Source of the DNA: an uncultured Candidatus Poseidoniales archaeon
Lineage (GTDB): Archaea > Thermoplasmatota > Poseidoniia > Poseidoniales > Thalassarchaeaceae
Assembly (NCBI GenBank): GCA_950068635.1
Contig: CATMIM010000101.1
Coordinates: 1-5,499, forward strand
Reading direction: 5' to 3'
Length of the DNA stretch: 5,499 bases
In this document: positions 1 through 5,499 of the stretch, piece after piece
How positions within the stretch are numbered: position 1 is the first letter of the stretch
Layout: every line of letters begins with the position of its first letter
Position numbers and translations under genes: made by a program
The notes under the pieces: generated by a model
What the model was told of the DNA's origin: nothing
Databases searched by the model: none
Seen by the model: the letters and a program-made list of their open reading frames with translations, nothing else

Positions 1-270
1 CTTCTCGAACTCATCGAGCACCTCTTCCTCTTCCACGGGAGCATCATCCACCTCGATGAGGCCCTCCTGCATCTCTGAGATGGCTCCCTCGTCCACCTCT
101 TCCACGGGTTCCGGATCCTGCTCGTCGCCTTCGAGATGCATCTCGCCACCGTAGTCGGCAGACCGGCTCCGCTTCGCCTTCTTCTCAGGTGGGGGTTGCG
201 TTCGCGCCTTCGCGGCCGGCTTGGTCCGCTGCACTCGCCGCTTCCGCTTTCGCTTCGGTCTTGGCTGGAT
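1..270 (-). other. Cytoplasmic tail: basic segment followed by acidic segment
   Basis: Residues 1744-1833 are low-complexity and probably disordered. Between R1747 and R1779, 17 of 33 residues are Lys or Arg, including an unbroken run from K1749 to R1755. Between E1786 and E1832, 22 of 47 residues are Glu or Asp, including four consecutive Glu at 1823-1826. The basic part explains membrane orientation. The acidic part could contact other cytoplasmic proteins, but nothing in the sequence shows a partner. The tail continues past the window edge, so its full length and stop codon are unknown. Confidence 0.8.
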
Positions 271-3200
271 GAACCCTGCGAGCCACAGGGCGGCGAGCAG
301 AATCACGGCCGCTCCGATGCCGATCACCCAGTCGTTCGTGAGCACGGCCACAGACGTTGGTTCGCGCAGCAAGAGCGAGGCTGTGTCATCTGAGGGGTCG
401 TCATCGATGTCCCACGGGGCGGCGCAGGCGAGACGGGCGACGAGTGGTTCGTCGGAGTCGATCGGTGGGCGGTCGAGTGTGAGCTTGGGTGCGATCTCCA
501 CTGTCATGTTCACCCTGTGGATGCTGCTCCATTCCGCTTGGGTGAGCGTCAAGGTGCACACTGCGTCGCTGAGCACCTGGTGGTTGCTGCGATGGATGAG
601 TGCGCTCACTTCGGTGTCATCATCGCTCTGTTCGAGAGTCAACCCGATGTTCCATCCGCTCTGCCGCTCGATGATCGTGGTCTCAGCGCGAGTGACCAGC
701 ATTCCGGAGCCGTCGAACACGAGCACCTCGATTTCATGCACTCCCGCTGGTGGGTCCCAATCTAGCGCGCTGATGTTGAACGACTGCATCTGGTTGGCGA
801 GCGTCCTCCCGTTCACCTGCTCGATGATCGTGCCATCGGACATGCGCAGCAGCGCGGTCCAGTCGAAATCGGCGCTGCCGTTACCTATCTGGCAGGTAGC
901 CATCGGGACGGTGCGGTTGCTCGCCAGCGTGCAGGATGCTGAGCGGGACGGGCGCACGCTGGCGTGTGAGTCGTAGGCGAGGGACACGGGACCGTCTCCT
1001 GTGGAGAGGGTCAACAGGCCATTCGCCTGGTCGGCCACCGGCAGCAGCCAGCCGTCGTCGTGCGCTTCCAGCAGGCCGAGCTGCTGGTCGGCCACCGCTT
1101 GGATGCCTGCCCCATGGAACCTCAGCACGTGGGAATCCCCCGTGACTCCCCACATGACCGGGCTGGTGGCCCATGCGTGGGTGCTGGAGAGGACCGTGAC
1201 ATCGAGCACCCGCACGTTGCCCGCTCCGTCGGTGAGCCTGATCTGCACTGAGACGTTCGAGCCGTCCCAGTCGCCTGCAGGCACCAGATTCAGCGGCAGG
1301 CCGCGCACCTCGCCCCAAGCGAGCGTGATGTCCGCCTCACTCGGCTGCCACCCCTGTGGAAGTCCGGACAGTTCGACATGAATCGGATTCGGGGCGTTTC
1401 CGGTGTTCGCCAATGAGATGCGCACATGTCCTCCATCTGGAGAGACGAGCCATTGCTCCCAATCGCCCGTGGGCATCGACGCCTGGAAGTCGAGTATCGG
1501 CCTGATCCTGACCGGCAGGATGGTCTCTCCCACGCCGCTTCCATCTCCGTTTCGGGCGCGTACCGTCAGTTCTACGGCTGGACCGGATTGAGCGCCTTCG
1601 GGGGGTGTGACGAGCAGATTAAGCACTGCGGATTCACCCGGTTCGAGCACCGGAAGCGACTCGTCAGTGCTCACGTTCCAGCCGAAACCATCGATGGCTG
1701 CGGTGATGAACGGCACTGAGGGCAGGTTGCCCCGCTGTTCGACGATCAGTGAGATGCTGGAGCCACCCGGTTCAACATCGAGACCGCCTCCGGTCGAGAA
1801 CACCTTCCATGCTGGACGATGGCTCACCTCGAGCGTCACCGCGAACTGTCCGAGCGAGATGCCGCCGGCCTCCAGTTGCAAGGTCAGCTCCGTGGTGGTC
1901 CCGTTCCAGGCCAGGCTGGGGACATCCACCGAGATGGTGAGTTGTTCGGAAGTGTTCACCAGGAGTTCCTGAGTCGCATCATCGGTCGCCGTCCAGGCGG
2001 TGTCGTTGTCATTGCCGGTGGGCGTTACCGATAACGTGCTCGTGATGGACAACGTATCCGGGAAGTTACCGATGTTGGTGGCCGTGAGCGTCAGGTCGGT
2101 CGTCCCGTCGGGCTGGATGAACAGTTCAGCGGCCCCCAGATAGGTGCTGCCTGCGTGTGTAAGGCTCAGATTCCAGCGGTGGTCCTGACGCGCTTCGATT
2201 TCGATTACCGCGGTGGCGCGCACCGCCACATCCCCATGCGAGTGGAGTTCGAATTCGATGAGCATGCCCTGCCGCGCGGGTGTGTCATCCGGGAGCGTGA
2301 CCTGCACCGGAACCTGTCGCAGGCCCGCAGCACCGATGCTGTACGTGGGCGAGGGAATCGAGAAAGTGACCCCTGAGTCGCCGCTGAAGTTAGCATTGGG
2401 TTTGACCGATCCCGTGAGGTTGTAGGTGTCAGGACCGTTGCCTGGGTTCTCCAGTCGCAGCACGAACCATCCGGGCTCGGTCACGTTGAGCAGCACCGGT
2501 TCCGTGGTCGGGTCGATGATCTGCAGCGAGGCGCGATGCACCTGCAACACACGAAGCGAGAATTCGAGGTCGTGGGAGCTGTGGTTCGCCTCCACGGCGC
2601 TGAACGGATGGAACAGGGGCGGGGCGTCAACCGGGAGGTCGAGGGTCAATCCACCGCTGACGGTGGTGCCTGCAGCGCCTGTGGCTGTGAGTGTGCCTCC
2701 GACCAAGGAGAGGGCGCCTGATGCACTCCATGTCCAGCCCGACTGGAACATGCCGGAGGAAGCCAGGTCCCATTCAAGTTCAGAGACACCTGCTGGGAGG
2801 GCTATGTCAGCACTCCATTGCAGTCCATCGGCGGGAACGCTGCGGATGTTGGGTGGGGACATGCGCACTGCGTTAGCGTTGAAGGTGAGCGTCATCGAAC
2901 GACAGACCTCGTCATCACCGGTTCCGATGCAGATGGTCAGCGTGGTCGAGACGTTCTCTCCAAGTCCCGCCGATGAAGGGACTGGCAGGTGGGCGAGCAG
3001 CTCTCTCTGCTCACCGGGCGCGAGGGTGAGGATGTTCACCTCCCCCGAGTCGTCGTGGAGGGTGAGGTCGTTTCCCCACGCCGTCTGATCCCATGCCCTG
3101 TCGGTCACCGTCTCCACCGCGTTACCGAGATTCTCCACCAGCAGCCATGCTTCGGCGTATCCTCCGGGGAGCCCCATGCCGGAACTGACGCTCGTTCCAT

Positions 3201-5499
3201 CGGGGCCGCGCACCGACAGGCCTCGGGTGCGGTTCGCCTCGATGGGAAGCAGACTGGTGTAACTGATGTTCGTGTCACTGTCGAGCGTCATCGTCAGCGA
3301 GAGCGAGCCTGCATCCGAGCCGAGCGCATCCTCGGGAGCTGACACCTCGAGCACCATGTTCCAGGTCTGCCCCACTCCGATGTGCACTCCACTGGAGCCG
3401 CCGGGGGTGATCTCGTTCACCGTCCAGTTCTGCGGCAGTCCGGTCGGGTTGACAGAGAGGGTCCACTCACCAGCCAGCCGTCCAGTGGATGTGACCACCA
3501 GACTCGTCTGGATGCTGGAGCCCGGGTCGACGCGGACCGGGTCGGCGGGAATCGCGATCGACACAGAATATGGCTCGACGATGACCAGCGGAATGGTCTG
3601 CTGATCGTTGTCGTAGCGCGCTTGGGTGATATTGGTGTGCGGGTCGAGTTCTATGCGCGCCGTGTGGCTGCCGAGCGGCGCGCTGAGGTCTATGCTGAAG
3701 CTGGCGAAGTCTCCGTTGCCGGTCGGTGAGACGGGGTCGAGTGAGTCGATGCGTTCGCGGTGGATCTCGGCACCGTCCCAGTAGAGCACCGCGTCCACAG
3801 CGGCGTCGGTCGTTTCGGTGCCGACGTTCTCTACGTAGGCGGTCAGGGTGAACGTCTCGCCGGGGTCCGGTTGGCTCGGATTGAACTGAATGCCGCGACC
3901 ATCGACGAAGGGGCGCACGTCCGCGCGCGCACGCGAGACGAGCATGTCACCGATGAGCACGTCGAGGGCACCGTCTCCGTCGATGTCAGCCAGTGCCGGC
4001 GCTGCCCATGTCCGGTGCGGGAGTGACAGTTCGGTGACCCAACCTTGGCCGATGCCAGCCTGGGTGCCGGACTCCCCCTCCCATGCCCACAGTTTCTGAC
4101 CGAAAGCGAGCAGGATGTCAGGCTGGCCCTGACCATCGAGATCCAAGGAGAATGGGGGTGAGACAGCAATCTCGTCGTTCAGGTTTCCGCCACCACGGTC
4201 GAGGACATGTGACCATGCCTTCGTCGGAGATTGACCCTCGGTCAGGTCGTGACATCCCACCATTCCATGCCTGTCGGCATCCACACGATACCAGGTGGCC
4301 CAACAGACTCGGTCATGCTGCCCGTCACCATCCTTGTCCACTGGGTGTGGAGGTGCATCTGCGAAGCCGTTGCTGGCGCGGAACTCCCACAGCAGCGTCC
4401 CATCGATGATGTCCCTGCCTTGGAATTCTGCACCATCACCGGTGCCACCACCGTCGACGTCGGAAGGAATGGTCACTATCATCTCAGGCAGTGGGTCGCC
4501 ATCCAATTGAGCCAACACCGGACCTGGGAGCCGGATGTGCGGTGTGTCGGTGTTTCCATCGAGGTTGTTCAGCGTCTTGCCTCCCCATTGAGGCGCACCG
4601 CTCGCGCCGTTGAGGCGCCATATCCACATGTTCCCGTCGTCGGGATCGATGGTGGTGAGCAGCACAGCGGAGTTGGTGTCGTCGATCTGCACCCACGCAG
4701 CGTCAGAGGGGAGTTCTCCATTGTCCAGAGTCACCTGCCAGAGGGGGTCTGGTGGGCCACCGGACACGAGTGGGATGGCGGCGATGACCGGTTGTTCGTT
4801 GGCCTCGTTGACCAATGAGAGCACGACCTCGGGCGAGCCGTCGAGCTGCAGGTCAGCGATGAGCAACTGTGTTCCTATCTTGTGGTTGGCCCAGATGTAC
4901 GGGGAGGTGGTGGTGATGGCGAGGGCCGGGTCACTCCACTGCCACAGGCGTTCGCTGGTGTGTCCCCCGCTGTTCCAACCAGCATCGTTGCAGGAGAGAC
5001 TCGGCGACCAGAGTTCCAGGGTGAAGGTCCCTTGGGCATCGTAGGCGACGACGATCTCCAATCTGCCATCATCGTTCACATCGACGAGCGCTGGTGCTGT
5101 CTTCACCGGGTCCGTGGCGCCGAGATCCACCTGCCAGGCTGTGCGAGAATCATCTCCGTCGACGATCTTCATGATCGAATGAACGCTGCCACCGACATCC
5201 TGCTGGTGGATGAACACCGGCATCAGCCTGCCACCGGCGCATCTCTCGGATGCCTCTCCGGTGACGTTGATGTTGGCGGAGAAGTCGCCCACCGGAACCG
5301 CCAGCGAGTCGACTCCGTAATCCTCGGCAGCGTAGTGACGCCAGTTGAGCGCAGGCTCGTCGATGGTGGCCAGGGTGGTCACTGCGGACACCTGCCCTTC
5401 ACCAGGACCGCCGGTGGTGGAGTGGGCCGGTGCGCTCATATTCCGCGAACCGTAGCGACCGAACTGCGGCCAGTCCTGTTCCCCGTCCACCCACGGTGT
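1..5499 (-). CDS. Giant cell-surface protein, internal part (propeller, CARDB/NEW3 stalk, C-terminal membrane anchor)
   Basis: One minus-strand frame is open across the entire window (1833 codons, open at both ends), and its translation reads as continuous, sensible protein throughout. In order it contains a PQQ/FG-GAP-like beta-propeller (residues about 10-520), a CARDB-like domain (526-641), a tandem array of NEW3-like beta-sandwiches (644-1440), a membrane-proximal beta-rich region (1441-1715), one transmembrane helix (1724-1743) and a charged cytoplasmic tail (1744-1833). Ten cysteines and about 21 N-x-S/T sequons all lie before the helix, which supports an exported ectodomain. The start codon and any signal peptide lie upstream of base 5499, probably not far, because the W10-P-Q-F motif usually stands near the beginning of such propellers. 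The stop lies beyond base 1. No catalytic residues were recognised. Adhesion, binding or surface-layer function is inferred from architecture only. An origin in marine Thermoplasmatota (Marine Group II) is plausible but unproved. Confidence 0.93.
271..330 (-). other. Transmembrane helix, C-terminal membrane anchor
   Basis: Residues W1724 to F1743 form an uninterrupted hydrophobic stretch rich in Ile, Leu, Ala, Val and Gly, with Trp at 1724 and 1739. It is preceded by T-N-D and followed at once by a dense Lys/Arg cluster (R1747 onward). By the positive-inside rule the ectodomain is outside and the tail is in the cytoplasm. It is the only clear membrane segment in the visible protein, so the protein is probably a single-pass type I membrane protein if an N-terminal signal peptide is present outside the window. 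Confidence 0.88.
355..1179 (-). other. Membrane-proximal beta-rich region with two cysteine pairs and a PKD/Ig-like domain
   Basis: Residues 1441-1715 lie between the NEW3-like array and the membrane helix. The first part (about 1445-1522) is not recognisable as a known family. A region starting near C1523 and running to about 1615 ends in a strand order like PKD/Ig folds: a 'G-V-H-E-I-E-V-L-V-F-D-G-S-G' stretch followed by a short closing strand. C1523 and C1536 are close together and could pair. The last part (about 1616-1712) is another beta-rich segment with C1648 and C1692, 44 residues apart, suitable for an intradomain disulfide. It ends in an Asp-rich linker (around 1694-1704) before the helix. 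No function is assigned. Confidence 0.5.
1180..3570 (-). other. Domain array: about seven NEW3-like immunoglobulin-fold units (stalk)
   Basis: Residues 644-1440 divide into units of about 105-120 residues beginning near 644, 760, 880, 990, 1107, 1229 and 1334. The repeated signs are a 'P-G' turn, a central N-x-G-N or related motif (S671-T-G, N790-L-G-N, N1018-P-G-N, N1142-I-G-N, Q1255-R-G-N, N1365-T-G-N), and in some units an L-P-x-x-W strand (L688-P-Q-N-W692, L1380-P-Q-G-W1384). This is the pattern of the NEW3 (NPCBM-associated) and related Ig-like families. The 880 unit lacks N-x-G and is the most diverged. C857 and C866 lie nine residues apart in the 760 unit and could be a disulfide-closed hairpin. 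Repetition is visible only in protein; the DNA of the units has drifted apart, so the duplications are old. The array probably forms an extended stalk holding the propeller away from the membrane. Confidence 0.68.
3577..3924 (-). other. Domain: CARDB-like beta-sandwich
   Basis: Residues 526-641 directly follow the last propeller blade. The layout matches the CARDB family (cell-adhesion-related domain found in bacteria and archaea): a 'P-G-E-T-F' turn at 546-550, an N558-V-G-T motif between strands, a 'V-L-Y-W-D-G' strand, a 'G-S-H-T-A-R-I-E-L-D' strand, and a closing Y629-D-N-D motif like the usual E-x-D-x-N ending. The length of about 115 residues is normal for CARDB. In surface proteins this fold commonly acts as a spacer or adhesion module. 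Here it links the propeller to the stalk. Confidence 0.72.
3940..5472 (-). other. Domain: seven-repeat beta-propeller, PQQ-like/FG-GAP-like
   Basis: Residues about 10-520. It opens with W10-P-Q-F-G-R-Y-G, resembling the entry motif of PQQ/quinoprotein-like propellers. Seven repeats follow, with acidic loops near residues 140, 216, 273, 333, 388, 453 and 505. Each loop is typically preceded by a Trp-containing strand such as L-W-Q-V or L-W-E-F and followed by a hydrophobic strand such as E-I-V-V or D-V-L-I. Three loops keep a full calcium-type pattern: D140-N142-D144-E148, D388-D390-D392-D396 and D505-D507-D509-D513. The loops at 216, 333 and 453 have Gln at one ligand position, and the one at 273 is degenerate. 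Spacing of 52-76 residues fits one blade each, so a seven-bladed propeller is inferred. C399/C416 could form a disulfide inside a blade, and C87/C170 between blades. Such propellers in surface proteins usually bind ligands; an enzymatic role is not indicated. Confidence 0.75.

Noticed and set aside
1..120. CTC/TTC/TCC-rich stretch looking like a low-complexity DNA repeat.
   Set aside because: It is the complement of GAG/GAA/GAC codons of the acidic tail; no fixed repeat unit is present.
221..976. A 251-codon open frame on the plus strand.
   Set aside because: It lies antisense to the continuous minus-strand gene, its translation is Ser/Arg-rich without recognisable domains, and GC-rich codon bias commonly leaves such shadow frames open.
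881..1318. A minus-strand open frame in a different register (145 codons).
   Set aside because: It overlaps the real frame completely, is Arg/Gly/Ala/Pro-rich as expected of a shifted GC-rich frame, and has no family resemblance.
2023..2036. Perfect short inverted repeat CGTTA-CCGA-TAACG, a possible hairpin or operator.
   Set aside because: It lies inside the coding frame, has only a five-base stem, and has no T-run or promoter-like context, so chance is sufficient.
2426..3088. A 220-codon open frame on the plus strand.
   Set aside because: Same reason: antisense shadow over the NEW3-like array with no protein features of its own.
4231..4818. A 195-codon open frame on the plus strand.
   Set aside because: Antisense to the propeller repeats; the opposite strand clearly encodes Asp-rich blades, while this frame shows no coherent motifs.
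5437..5439. In-frame ATG (residue M21) as a possible gene start.
   Set aside because: The W10-P-Q-F-G motif lies upstream in the same open frame, and starting here would leave an exported protein without a signal peptide.
1..5499. Possible CRISPR array, tRNA/rRNA gene, insertion sequence or phage element.
   Set aside because: No direct repeats with spacers, RNA folds, terminal inverted repeats or transposase motifs were seen; the coding frame accounts for every base.

Overview
The whole window is the inside of one very large protein gene on the minus strand. Read from base 5499 down to base 1, one frame stays open for all 1833 codons. The window holds no start, no stop, no intergenic space, no RNA gene and no mobile element. 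Residue numbers below count from the first codon in the window (residue n has its first base at 5499-3(n-1)); the true N-terminus and C-terminus lie outside.

The protein looks like a giant surface-exposed membrane protein. From N to C it has: (1) a beta-propeller of about 500 residues, opening with a PQQ/quinoprotein-like 'W-P-Q-F-G' motif and carrying seven repeats, most with aspartate-rich DxDGDGxx(D/E) loops as in FG-GAP/VCBS and calcium-binding propellers; (2) a CARDB-like beta-sandwich; (3) a long array of NEW3-like immunoglobulin-fold units marked by a recurring N-x-G motif about every 114 residues; (4) a membrane-proximal beta-rich region with two cysteine pairs and one PKD/Ig-like domain; (5) a single transmembrane helix; (6) a cytoplasmic tail that is first strongly basic, then strongly acidic. 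All ten cysteines and all N-glycosylation sequons lie before the membrane helix, which fits a secreted ectodomain.

The organism cannot be proved from one gene. The base composition is GC-rich with G/C favoured at third codon positions. A huge propeller/CARDB/NEW3 ectodomain on one C-terminal helix, with a Lys/Arg cluster and a Glu-rich tail, is most like cell-surface proteins of marine Thermoplasmatota (Marine Group II, Ca. Poseidoniales). That assignment is inference. Another archaeon, or a bacterium with similar mosaic surface proteins, remains possible.

The likely role is adhesion, recognition of a polymer or partner cell, or display of a propeller on a long stalk. No catalytic site was recognised. 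I see no sign of a multi-gene system in this window; the interest lies in the architecture of this one protein.
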